Shown in pieces: positions 39,157-46,786 of a stretch of 64,000 nt of DNA. The position numbers were made by a program, and so were the translations under genes. Origin of the DNA: Escherichia marmotae (GTDB lineage Bacteria > Pseudomonadota > Gammaproteobacteria > Enterobacterales > Enterobacteriaceae). The stretch covers positions 1,736,001 through 1,800,000 of the forward strand of contig NZ_CP025979.1 of NCBI RefSeq assembly GCF_002900365.1, given 5' to 3'. Position 1 is the stretch's first letter. Every line of letters begins with the position of its first letter. The notes below the pieces were generated by a model. That model saw nothing but the letters and a program-made list of their open reading frames with translations, was not told the DNA's origin and searched no databases.

Positions 39157-39702
39157 TTAAATTGTCCCGCAAACCTTCTCAATCAATTCCGCCGGGAATT
39201 GCATCGACTGCATGATGTGTTCAATCATGCTGCATTTACGGCCAGTGTTAGTGTTGGTGATCACCCAATACGGCGTGCCTGGCACGTGTTTCGGCTTGGT
39301 CTGATTACCATTTTTCAGCAGCGTCTGTTCATCTGCCGCAAAGTAAACGCGCGTGCGACCGTGCAACGATTCCGTTGCTTCGGCAAACGCCTGGGCGTCA
39401 AGAGAATATAGTGTAGACAACAGCAGCATAAAGCGGTTGACCGCACGCTTCTGCTCTGCGTATTCATCGGAAAGCAGAAGTTCACGCATTGCGCGTACTT
39501 TGTCTTTAATCGTTTTGATCGGCTTCGCTTCGACGATAGCAGGCGACGCAATGCGAACCTCTTTCGTCACCGGAGCAGCAGGCTGTGATGCGGCGGAAAA
39601 CTTCAACATACGCCGTAAAATGTCGGATGCGCTCTCGCCGATATGCTTAGTGTGGCTGGCAATATAGCTGTAGAGTTCATCATCAACTTCAATCGTTTTC
39701 AT
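39157..39702 (-). CDS. seqA: Negative modulator of replication initiation SeqA
   Basis: 181 residues from MKTIEVDDELYSYIASHTKH. The N-terminal segment (1-33) forms filaments; the C-terminal domain (about 70-181, with PGTPYWVITNTNTGRKCSMIE) binds hemimethylated GATC pairs. It sequesters oriC after firing and organises new DNA. The in-frame extension to 39780 lies upstream of the normal start. Confidence 0.98.
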   Translation of the reverse strand: MKTIEVDDELYSYIASHTKHIGESASDILRRMLKFSAASQPAAPVTKEVRIASPAIVEAKPIKTIKDKVRAMRELLLSDEYAEQKRAVNRFMLLLSTLYSLDAQAFAEATESLHGRTRVYFAADEQTLLKNGNQTKPKHVPGTPYWVITNTNTGRKCSMIEHIMQSMQFPAELIEKVCGTI

Positions 39703-39886
39703 CTTAATCCAGTGCGGTGTCTTAGCTGAATACAAGTCGCCAGGAGTATATGAATAAATCCCGGCAGCGGATAGCGTCAAGCCTAGCTTGCAGAAAAACT
39801 CGGATTAAACCTTATTTGTTGCAGCCCTGTGGCACAATGGTCAACATAATACCCTAACCCGACTTCGCGAAAAAAAGAACTTTGCC

Positions 39887-40651
39887 ATGAAATTGAATAT
39901 CCGCGCGCAATCTACACAAAATCAGCACAATAATTCTCCCATCGTCCTTGTTCATGGTCTGTTTGGTAGTCTCGACAACCTCGGCGTGCTGGCACGTGAC
40001 CTGGTGAGCGACCACGATATCATCCAGGTGGATATGCGTAACCACGGACTTTCACCGCGCGATCCTGTGATGAATTATCCGGCGATGGCGCAGGATCTGC
40101 TGGATACGCTGGATGCTCAGCAGATCGATAAGGCGACATTTATTGGCCACTCAATGGGCGGCAAAGCAGTAATGGCGCTCATCGCGCTGGCCCCTGATCG
40201 CATCGATAAACTGGTGGCAATCGATATTGCGCCCGTCGATTATCACGTGCGCCGTCATGATGAGATTTTCGCGGCCATCAACGCGGTCAGCGAATCTGAC
40301 GCACAAACACGTCAACAGGCGGCGACGGTGATGCGTCAGCATCTGAATGAAGAAGGGGTGATTCAGTTTCTGTTGAAATCCTACGTTGACGGCGAATGGC
40401 GTTTTAACGTGCCGGTGTTGTGGGATCAGTATCCGCATATTGTGGGTTGGGAGAAAATCCCGGCGTGGGATCACCCCGCCCTATTTATCCCCGGTGGTAA
40501 TTCGCCGTATGTTACTGAACAATATCGTGATGATTTACTGGCGCAATTTCCGCAGGCACGGGCGCATGTGATTGCAGGTGCGGGTCACTGGGTACACGCA
40601 GAAAAACCTGATGCAGTGCTGCGCGCCATCCGCCGCTATCTCAATGATTAA
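39887..40651 (+). CDS. ybfF: Esterase YbfF
   Basis: 254 residues, alpha/beta-hydrolase fold. Oxyanion segment VHGLFGSLDNL, nucleophile elbow GHSMGGKA (Ser near 89), acid and base residues in the C-terminal half (GAGHWVHAEKP). Hydrolyses short acyl-ester substrates in vitro; physiological substrate unknown. Divergent from seqA. Confidence 0.96.
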   Translation: MKLNIRAQSTQNQHNNSPIVLVHGLFGSLDNLGVLARDLVSDHDIIQVDMRNHGLSPRDPVMNYPAMAQDLLDTLDAQQIDKATFIGHSMGGKAVMALIALAPDRIDKLVAIDIAPVDYHVRRHDEIFAAINAVSESDAQTRQQAATVMRQHLNEEGVIQFLLKSYVDGEWRFNVPVLWDQYPHIVGWEKIPAWDHPALFIPGGNSPYVTEQYRDDLLAQFPQARAHVIAGAGHWVHAEKPDAVLRAIRRYLND

Positions 40652-40654
40652 TGC

Positions 40655-40674
40655 AACTGATTAAAAACCCAGCG
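40655..40674 (+). promoter_or_regulatory. LexA box upstream of ybfE
   Basis: AACTGATTAAAAACCCAGCG fits the CTG-N10-CAG SOS box, located immediately after the ybfF stop and 117 bp before ybfE. E. coli ybfE is a known LexA regulon member. Confidence 0.85.
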
Positions 40675-40790
40675 TCTGCGTCGCTTTCCGCGCGTGGGCG
40701 TTGGCGTGACTCATCGCGCTGATGTATTATGGCGCGCTATCCATCCGGGCAGACGCCTGGCTGATTGTTTCCCCCGAAGTCACCAAGATC

Positions 40791-41084
40791 ATGGCCAAAG
40801 AACAAACGGACCGTACGACATTAGATCTGTTCGCGCACGAGCGTCGACCGGGACGACCGAAAACCAATCCGCTTTCGCGCGATGAACAGCTGCGTATTAA
40901 TAAACGCAACCAGCTAAAACGCGACAAAGTACGTGGTCTTAAGCGTGTCGAACTGAAGCTGAATGCAGAAGCTGTCGAGGCGCTGAACGAGCTGGCAGAG
41001 TCGCGTAATATGAGCCGTAGCGAACTGATCGAAGAGATGTTGATGCAACAACTCGCGGCGCTGCGTAGTCAGGGCATCGTCTGA
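40791..41084 (+). CDS. ybfE: LexA-regulated protein YbfE (CopB/RHH-like)
   Basis: 97 residues from ATG 40791 (MAKEQTDRTTLDLFAHERR). A basic linker (RPGRPKTNPLSRDEQ) and a C-terminal ribbon-helix-helix segment (VELKLNAEAVEALNELAESRNMSRSELIEEML) suggest DNA binding. An in-frame ATG at 40722 would add 23 residues. Induced in the SOS response through the box at 40655. Target unknown. Confidence 0.93.
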   Translation: MAKEQTDRTTLDLFAHERRPGRPKTNPLSRDEQLRINKRNQLKRDKVRGLKRVELKLNAEAVEALNELAESRNMSRSELIEEMLMQQLAALRSQGIV

Positions 41085-41275
41085 TCCCATCCTTTACTCA
41101 AATAATTCGGGTTACAGCCCATGTAACTTGAAGTTGGACAAAAAAATTGTGTAGCACAGTGTGCAGTCCTGCGAGTTTGCTGATTCCGCAAGACTGCCTG
41201 TTCTGCTATGATTGCCTTTATCCGTGGGCAATTTGCCACCCCCATTTCAATAAGTTTCAAGAGGTTATTTCACTC

Positions 41276-41806
41276 ATGGCTATCACTGGCATCTTTTTCG
41301 GCAGCGACACCGGTAATACCGAAAATATCGCAAAAATGATTCAAAAACAGCTTGGTAAAGACGTTGCCGATGTCCATGACATTGCAAAAAGCAGCAAAGA
41401 AGATCTGGAAGCTTATGACATTCTGCTGCTGGGCATCCCAACCTGGTACTACGGCGAAGCGCAGTGTGACTGGGACGACTTCTTCCCGACTCTCGAAGAG
41501 ATTGATTTCAATGGTAAACTGGTTGCACTGTTTGGCTGTGGCGACCAGGAAGATTACGCAGAATATTTCTGCGACGCGTTAGGCACTATCCGTGACATCA
41601 TCGAACCGCGTGGTGCTACCATCGTTGGTCACTGGCCAACTGCGGGCTACCATTTCGAAGCCTCAAAAGGTCTGGCGGATGACAACCACTTTGTCGGTCT
41701 GGCTATCGACGAAGACCGTCAGCCGGAACTGACCGCCGAACGCGTGGAAAAATGGGTGAAACAAATTTCTGAAGAGCTGCATCTCGACGAAATTATCAAC
41801 GCCTGA
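41276..41806 (+). CDS. fldA: Flavodoxin 1
   Basis: 176 residues from MAITGIFFGSDTGNTENIAK; the FMN phosphate loop is residues 10-15 (SDTGNT), with flavin-flanking loops IPTWYYGE and GCGDQEDYAEYF. It is an essential low-potential electron carrier for isoprenoid synthesis, biotin synthesis, MetH and ribonucleotide reductase activation. Upstream gene of the fldA-uof-fur run. Confidence 0.98.
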   Translation: MAITGIFFGSDTGNTENIAKMIQKQLGKDVADVHDIAKSSKEDLEAYDILLLGIPTWYYGEAQCDWDDFFPTLEEIDFNGKLVALFGCGDQEDYAEYFCDALGTIRDIIEPRGATIVGHWPTAGYHFEASKGLADDNHFVGLAIDEDRQPELTAERVEKWVKQISEELHLDEIINA

Positions 41807-42011
41807 TGTGATGCGGCGTAGACTCATGTCTACGCCGTATTAATAGATAATGCCAATCAAAATAATTGCTACAAATTTGTAACTTTTGCCGTTGTACCTG
41901 TACAATGTTCCAGTGTTGAAGTGGCCTTACCGATGTAAATGTAAGCTAAGCCACGTTTTTATTAACAATATTTGCCAGGGACTTGTAGTTTTCATTTAGG
42001 CATGGCAATTC

Positions 42012-42030
42012 TATAATGATACGCATTATC
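42012..42030 (+). promoter_or_regulatory. Fur box at uof/fur start
   Basis: TATAATGATACGCATTATC matches the 19-bp Fur consensus at 16 positions. It covers the uof ATG, so Fur would repress its own gene. Confidence 0.8.
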
Positions 42031-42102
42031 TCAAGAGCAAATTCTGTCACTTCTTTTAATGAAGTGAATCGCTTAGTAACAGGACAGATTCCGCATGACT
42101 GA
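42016..42102 (+). CDS. uof: Fur leader peptide Uof
   Basis: 28 codons (MIRIISRANSVTSFNEVN, then RLVTGQIPHD). Its TGA overlaps the start of fur by eight bases (fur ATG at 42095), so fur translation is coupled to uof. In E. coli the RyhB small RNA pairs with the uof start region and so represses fur indirectly. Too short for routine gene finders. Confidence 0.9.
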   Translation: MIRIISRANSVTSFNEVNRLVTGQIPHD

Positions 42103-42541
42103 TAACAATACCGCCCTAAAGAAAGCTGGCCTGAAAGTAACGCTTCCACGCTTAAAAATCCTGGAAGTTCTTCAGGAGCCGGACAACCATCACGTCAGTG
42201 CGGAAGATTTGTACAAACGTCTGATCGATATGGGTGAAGAAATTGGTCTGGCTACCGTATATCGCGTACTGAACCAGTTTGACGACGCCGGTATCGTCAC
42301 CCGCCACAATTTTGAAGGCGGTAAATCCGTATTTGAACTGACCCAGCAACATCACCACGATCACCTGATCTGCCTCGATTGCGGCAAGGTTATCGAATTT
42401 AGTGATGAATCTATCGAAGCGCGTCAGCGTGAAATTGCCGCAAAACACGGCATTCGCCTGACTAACCATAGTCTCTATCTTTACGGTCACTGCGCCGAAG
42501 GCGATTGCCGCGAAGATGAGCACGCGCACGAAGGCAATTAA
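42095..42541 (+). CDS. fur: Ferric uptake regulator
   Basis: 148 residues. N-terminal winged helix (residues 1-80) and C-terminal dimer domain with metal ligands HHHDHLICLDCGKVIEF and the second Cys pair GHCAEGDCRED. Fe2+-bound Fur represses iron uptake genes and, through RyhB, activates iron-using genes such as sdhCDAB in this same window. Followed by a strong terminator. Confidence 0.99.
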   Translation: MTDNNTALKKAGLKVTLPRLKILEVLQEPDNHHVSAEDLYKRLIDMGEEIGLATVYRVLNQFDDAGIVTRHNFEGGKSVFELTQQHHHDHLICLDCGKVIEFSDESIEARQREIAAKHGIRLTNHSLYLYGHCAEGDCREDEHAHEGN

Positions 42542-42560
42542 GTCAGCCTGAACGAGAAAA

Positions 42561-42586
42561 AGCCAACCTGCGGGTTGGCTTTTTTA
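42561..42586 (+). terminator. fur terminator
   Basis: AGCCAACC (42561-42568) pairs with GGTTGGCT (42573-42580), followed by a T-run. Confidence 0.92.
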
Positions 42587-42601
42587 TAAAGAGAAATAAG
42601 A

Positions 42602-42627
42602 AAAGCGAGAGTTACAGCTCTCGCTTT
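42602..42627 (-). terminator. chiQ terminator
   Basis: AAAGCGAGAG pairs with CTCTCGCTTT around a five-base loop, just after the chiQ stop on the minus strand, and followed on that strand by a T-rich stretch. Confidence 0.8.
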
Positions 42628-42634
42628 TTGTTTT

Positions 42635-42967
42635 TTACTGCGTAGCGTTATTACTGCGAATTTCCTGCCAGACCTTATCACAATCGGCTTTCACCGCCTG
42701 ATCATTACCGGTTTGCGTTGCCTGAATACACTGCTGATAATCCAGCACGCGCACACTTTCCTGCTCGGCAAACTGCTGATGTTGTTTCTCTTTCTTCAGC
42801 ACGTTTAACACGCTCTGGCAGGCTTCAATTTTTTCCGGCGAGCCTTGTGCGGTATTAATACAGGCGCTGTACGCCTCTTTCAGACGACTATCTTCCTGTG
42901 GCGCGGTTGATTGCGCACAGGCCACCAACCCCGATGCCATCATGGCGATGAGAATCAGTTTCTTCAT
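42635..42967 (-). CDS. chiQ: Lipoprotein ChiQ
   Basis: 110 residues beginning MKKLILIAMMASGLVACAQS, a lipoprotein signal with lipobox LVAC; Cys17 would be lipidated. The rest is a charged helical protein with four further cysteines in CxxxxQ-type spacing (SACINTAQG, EACQSV, QQCIQATQ, ADCDKVW). It follows chiP in the chitobiose-uptake operon; role unknown. Confidence 0.93.
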   Translation of the reverse strand: MKKLILIAMMASGLVACAQSTAPQEDSRLKEAYSACINTAQGSPEKIEACQSVLNVLKKEKQHQQFAEQESVRVLDYQQCIQATQTGNDQAVKADCDKVWQEIRSNNATQ

Positions 42968-43016
42968 AGCAAATTCCTCAAACGTGCGGCAGGCGAAAAA
43001 CCTGCCGCGTCGGACA

Positions 43017-44423
43017 TCAGAAGATAGTGAATGGCGCGATAACCATAAACTTCACGTCACGCTCATCCTGGAAGATGTTGCCGTAACCGCCGCCCCAGCT
43101 CGGGATATCGGAGTGGTTATCGTATTCGGTGAAGTGCAGCTTGAACATCGTACCTTTGGCGCGACCATCCTGAAGGGTGTAGACCGCATCCAGGCTGTAT
43201 GCAGACTCTTCAATAGTCCGGTTCTTGTCGTAGAACGCATCCGGGTTGCTCTGCCAGGTAGCGGGTTTGGCATCCCAGGCGTAAACGTAAGAAGCGCCGA
43301 TGGCGAAACCTGGAAGATTCCAGTTTTTCAGATCATACATCGCGCCGAAGAAGACCGCTTTTTCGCCGTTGGCGTTAAAATCAGAACGGTTATCCCACCA
43401 GATATCCAGGCGGCCGTTAGAGGAAGCGTAGGTTGGGGTCATACGCTGTAAGAAGTACCCCTGCTGACCGTCAGCTTTCACCCAGGTGCCTTCCAGGCGC
43501 AAATCCACTACGTCAGCCGCCCGGTAGCCAAAGGTCAACGCCTGTAGCCAGGCGGTGCCGTCGTAAAGATCGTTGACGCTGCGATCGTCAACTTTATCGC
43601 GCGTACCGTAGAACTGGTAGCTGGTAGTTAGCGGGCTACCGGCGATATCAAATTTGTAGCTGGCTTTAGCAAAATACTGATCGATATACCCTTCAGCCTG
43701 ACCAAATGCCACTTCCAGCACGAGGTTATTTTTGAAATCGTACTTCGCCCCGAGGGAGTGCAGGTAATCAACTTTGGTGGTTTTATCGTTCTGATAAAAC
43801 TCATCCATTTCCAGATGCCACGGCGCTTTATATTCGTTGGTCCACATGTAGGAGAAGCTCAACGCACCAGCATCACCGTAATCAAAATTAGCCCCGGCTT
43901 CCGCGCCCTGATAAGTACCCGGCATAAAGCTCCAGTGCGGCGCTAACAGCGTCTGACCGGTTGGCTGAATATAACCTGCTCTCGCCCACGCCGGACCGTA
44001 TTTAAATTTGGCCGCTGCTTTATACAGGCTTATACCGCTTTTATCGCCTGACCAGTCTTCGTCATAGGCTTTATTACTTTTCGAAAAAGCGATTTCGTTC
44101 GGGTGTGAACTGTCGCCATTTTCCGCCATTTCAATCGCCGTAAACGCAGCAATATCAAGGCCGAACATATCCGCGACATAACCAGACTGAAAATCGAGGT
44201 TGGCGTTCCAGGTGGAGTGAGAAAGGTTGGTTTTGTATTTGTCGCCGTCGGTAACATCTTTACGGTCACGTTCACGCTGCCAGTAATAGATACCGCCGGT
44301 TAAGGTTGAATCGTCGATAAATCCTTCGGCGTGAGCCTCCGGCATTGCCATAAAGCCCGACATTGCTGTAACACCGGCGATAGCCAGCGCCAGCGTACTA
44401 CGTTTACCACTAAACGTACGCAT
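43017..44423 (-). CDS. chiP: Chitoporin ChiP
   Basis: 468 residues with signal peptide (MRTFSGKRSTLALAIAGVTA to HAEG) and an OprD-family outer membrane barrel ending in a C-terminal aromatic residue (FMVIAPFTIF). It lets chito-oligosaccharides through the outer membrane for use by the chb and nag systems. Translation is held off by the ChiX small RNA at the leader site just upstream. Confidence 0.96.
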   Translation of the reverse strand: MRTFSGKRSTLALAIAGVTAMSGFMAMPEAHAEGFIDDSTLTGGIYYWQRERDRKDVTDGDKYKTNLSHSTWNANLDFQSGYVADMFGLDIAAFTAIEMAENGDSSHPNEIAFSKSNKAYDEDWSGDKSGISLYKAAAKFKYGPAWARAGYIQPTGQTLLAPHWSFMPGTYQGAEAGANFDYGDAGALSFSYMWTNEYKAPWHLEMDEFYQNDKTTKVDYLHSLGAKYDFKNNLVLEVAFGQAEGYIDQYFAKASYKFDIAGSPLTTSYQFYGTRDKVDDRSVNDLYDGTAWLQALTFGYRAADVVDLRLEGTWVKADGQQGYFLQRMTPTYASSNGRLDIWWDNRSDFNANGEKAVFFGAMYDLKNWNLPGFAIGASYVYAWDAKPATWQSNPDAFYDKNRTIEESAYSLDAVYTLQDGRAKGTMFKLHFTEYDNHSDIPSWGGGYGNIFQDERDVKFMVIAPFTIF

Positions 44424-44430
44424 GGGTTAA

Positions 44431-44442
44431 TCCTCTTTGACG
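44431..44442 (-). promoter_or_regulatory. ChiX pairing site in chiP leader
   Basis: On the minus strand CGTCAAAGAGGA covers the chiP ribosome site 8-19 bases before the ATG. It is complementary to the UCCUCUUUGACG seed of ChiX, which represses chiP. Confidence 0.85.
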
Positions 44443-44876
44443 TATAAATTGCTGCACCAAGGGTGAACAGCGAAAAAATAAAAAATTAAAAAAGTAGCGT
44501 TGAGAAAAGTCTCGCTGACTACAGGAACAGACTATTTTTCGCGCCGCGAATTATCAATCTCTTTCTGTAACGAGAATGTAAGAACATGAGCAACCGCACA
44601 TATTTTGATGATTTTTGTTACAAGGTTTAAATTTGTACCAGGAGAGCGCGTAGAAGAAAAATATGCGGCTTTCCAGTGGGATGAAGGCAGTCGCATTCTA
44701 TTAAATTATGGCTGGTGATTTTAAATTTGTTTTATGGATAAATTACAAAGCGGAATTAATTCGCGAAGAAAAGCAGAAAAAACGCCGCAGAGTGCGGCGT
44801 TTGGGATTGTTGACGAAGTGCACTTTGTTCATACCGGATGCGGCGTGGACGCCTTATCCGGCAAAGTGGAACTTAA
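44443..44876. other. chiP upstream region, REP and glnS terminator
   Basis: About 430 bp without a gene. It holds the chiP promoter region, a terminator for glnS (AACGCCGCA/TGCGGCGTT at 44781-44801, followed on the minus strand by TTTTTTCTGCTTTTC) and one REP unit (44834-44868). Confidence 0.65.
44781..44801 (-). terminator. glnS terminator
   Basis: Nine-base perfect stem AACGCCGCA/TGCGGCGTT with three-base loop, followed on the minus strand by a T-run. Confidence 0.8.
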
Positions 44877-44878
44877 CG

Positions 44879-46543
44879 TTACTCGCCAACCTTCGCCCAG
44901 GTATCACGCAGCCCAACGGTGCGGTTAAATACTGGTTTTTCCGCAGTGGAATGGCGACTGTCGAGACAGAAATAGCCTTCACGCTCAAACTGGAACGCTT
45001 TACCTGCTACCGCATCTTTCAGCGACGGTTCAGCAAAGCCCTGTTTGATCACCAGCGATTCCGGGTTAATCACCGACAGGAAATCATCCGCAGCGCCTGG
45101 ATTCGGCACGCTGAACAGACGGTCATACAGACGGATTTCAACCGGTAGCGCATGTGCCGCACTTACCCAGTGGATAACGCCTTTGACCTTACGACCATCA
45201 GCCGGATCTTTGCTCAGGGTGTCAGCATCGTAAGTACAGAAGATAGTGGTGATATTGCCTTCAGCATCTTTCTCCACGCGTTCCGCTTTAATCACGTAAG
45301 CATTACGCAGACGCACTTCTTTACCCAGCACCAGACGTTTGTACTGTTTGTTGGCTTCTTCGCGGAAATCGGCACGATCGATCCAAATCTCAGCACTAAA
45401 CGGCACCTGGCGGCTACCCATTTCCGGTTTGTTCGGATGGTTCGGCATGGTAACCATTTCGCCTTCGCCCTGATAGTTTTCGATAACCAGTTTTACTGGA
45501 TCGATAACTGCCATTGCGCGAGGGGCGTTTTCGTTAAGATCTTCACGGATGCAGGATTCCAGCGACGCCATCTCAATAGTGTTGTCCTGCTTGGTCACGC
45601 CAATGCGTTTGCAGAACTCACGAATAGAAGCCGCGGTATAACCACGACGACGCAGACCGGAAATGGTCGGCATACGCGGATCGTCCCAGCCTTCTACGTG
45701 CTTGTCGGTCACCAACTGGTTCAGTTTACGCTTGGACATCACGGTGTATTCCAGATTCAGACGCGAGAATTCGTACTGGCGCGGATGAACAGGAATAGTG
45801 ATGTTGTCCAGAACCCAGTCGTACAGACGACGGTTGTCCTGGAACTCCAGCGTACACAGAGAGTGGGTAATACCTTCCAACGCATCGCTGATGCAGTGGG
45901 TGAAGTCGTACATCGGGTAGATGCACCACTTGTTGCCGGTCTGATGATGTTCAGCAAACTTAATGCGATACAGCACCGGATCGCGCATCACGATAAACGG
46001 CGATGCCATGTCGATTTTCGCACGCAGGCAGGCTTTACCTTCTTCAAAACCGCCGGTACGCATCTTCTCGAACAGCGCCAGGTTCTCTTCAACGCTGCGG
46101 TCGCGGTATGGGCTGTTTTTACCCGACTGCGTCAGAGTGCCACGATATTCGCGGATTTGCTCTGGCGTCAGTTCATCAACATATGCCAGGCCTTTATTGA
46201 TCAATTCAACAGCATAGGCGTGGAGTTGATCAAAATAATCGGAGGAGTAACGGACGTTACCTGACCAGTGAAAACCTAACCACTCAACGTCGTTTTTGAT
46301 CGACTCGACGTACTCGATATCTTCTTTTACCGGGTTGGTGTCGTCGAAACGCAGGTTGCACTGGCCTTTATAGTCCTGGGCGATCCCGAAGTTCAGGCAG
46401 ATAGATTTCGCATGGCCAATATGCAGATAGCCATTCGGCTCCGGCGGGAAACGGGTGTGTACTGTGGTGTGCTTACCACTGGCCAGATCTTCATCGATGA
46501 TCTGACGAATAAAGTTAGTCGGGCGGGCTTCAGCCTCACTCAT
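44879..46543 (-). CDS. glnS: Glutaminyl-tRNA synthetase
   Basis: 554 residues, class I synthetase. HIGH motif PPEPNGYLHIGHAKS (residues 34-48) and MSKRK (KMSKS equivalent) are intact. Charges the tRNA-Gln species, four of which are encoded 10 kb away in this window. Full length. Confidence 0.99.
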   Translation of the reverse strand: MSEAEARPTNFIRQIIDEDLASGKHTTVHTRFPPEPNGYLHIGHAKSICLNFGIAQDYKGQCNLRFDDTNPVKEDIEYVESIKNDVEWLGFHWSGNVRYSSDYFDQLHAYAVELINKGLAYVDELTPEQIREYRGTLTQSGKNSPYRDRSVEENLALFEKMRTGGFEEGKACLRAKIDMASPFIVMRDPVLYRIKFAEHHQTGNKWCIYPMYDFTHCISDALEGITHSLCTLEFQDNRRLYDWVLDNITIPVHPRQYEFSRLNLEYTVMSKRKLNQLVTDKHVEGWDDPRMPTISGLRRRGYTAASIREFCKRIGVTKQDNTIEMASLESCIREDLNENAPRAMAVIDPVKLVIENYQGEGEMVTMPNHPNKPEMGSRQVPFSAEIWIDRADFREEANKQYKRLVLGKEVRLRNAYVIKAERVEKDAEGNITTIFCTYDADTLSKDPADGRKVKGVIHWVSAAHALPVEIRLYDRLFSVPNPGAADDFLSVINPESLVIKQGFAEPSLKDAVAGKAFQFEREGYFCLDSRHSTAEKPVFNRTVGLRDTWAKVGE

Positions 46544-46710
46544 CGTGGATTCCTCAAAGCGTAAACAACGTATAACGGCGTATGATCTTATAAGCGAGAC
46601 AGGCTGACAACTGTTAGTTAGAGAAAATCGAAAAATCTAACAAAGATTATGGGGATGATTGATGAAAAAAAAGCGGTAGAGAAGATCCCCCACCGCTTGT
46701 CATTGTTGGA

Positions 46711-46770
46711 TGCGACGCTTGACGCGTCTTATCCAACCTACGGGCCTGATAAGACGCGTCAAGCGTCGCA
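46711..46770. repeat. REP element with 23-bp perfect inverted arms
   Basis: TGCGACGCTTGACGCGTCTT plus ATC (46711-46733) is exactly repeated in inverse orientation at 46748-46770, around a 14-bp loop. Both arms are REP-type sequence. It lies after nagE and before glnS on the same strand, so it may end or stabilise the nagE transcript. Confidence 0.93.
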
Positions 46771-46786
46771 TCAGGCATAAAGCCGA

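Noticed and set aside
38124..39215. Open frame of 363 codons on the plus strand
   Set aside because: Antisense shadow of pgm; the encoded protein has no signature and the pgm frame is fully conserved.
44708..45148. 146-codon frame on the plus strand
   Set aside because: Runs through the glnS terminator, a REP unit and antisense glnS; no ribosome site or domain.
45152..46264. Open frame of 370 codons on the plus strand
   Set aside because: Antisense shadow of glnS, caused by its codon usage.
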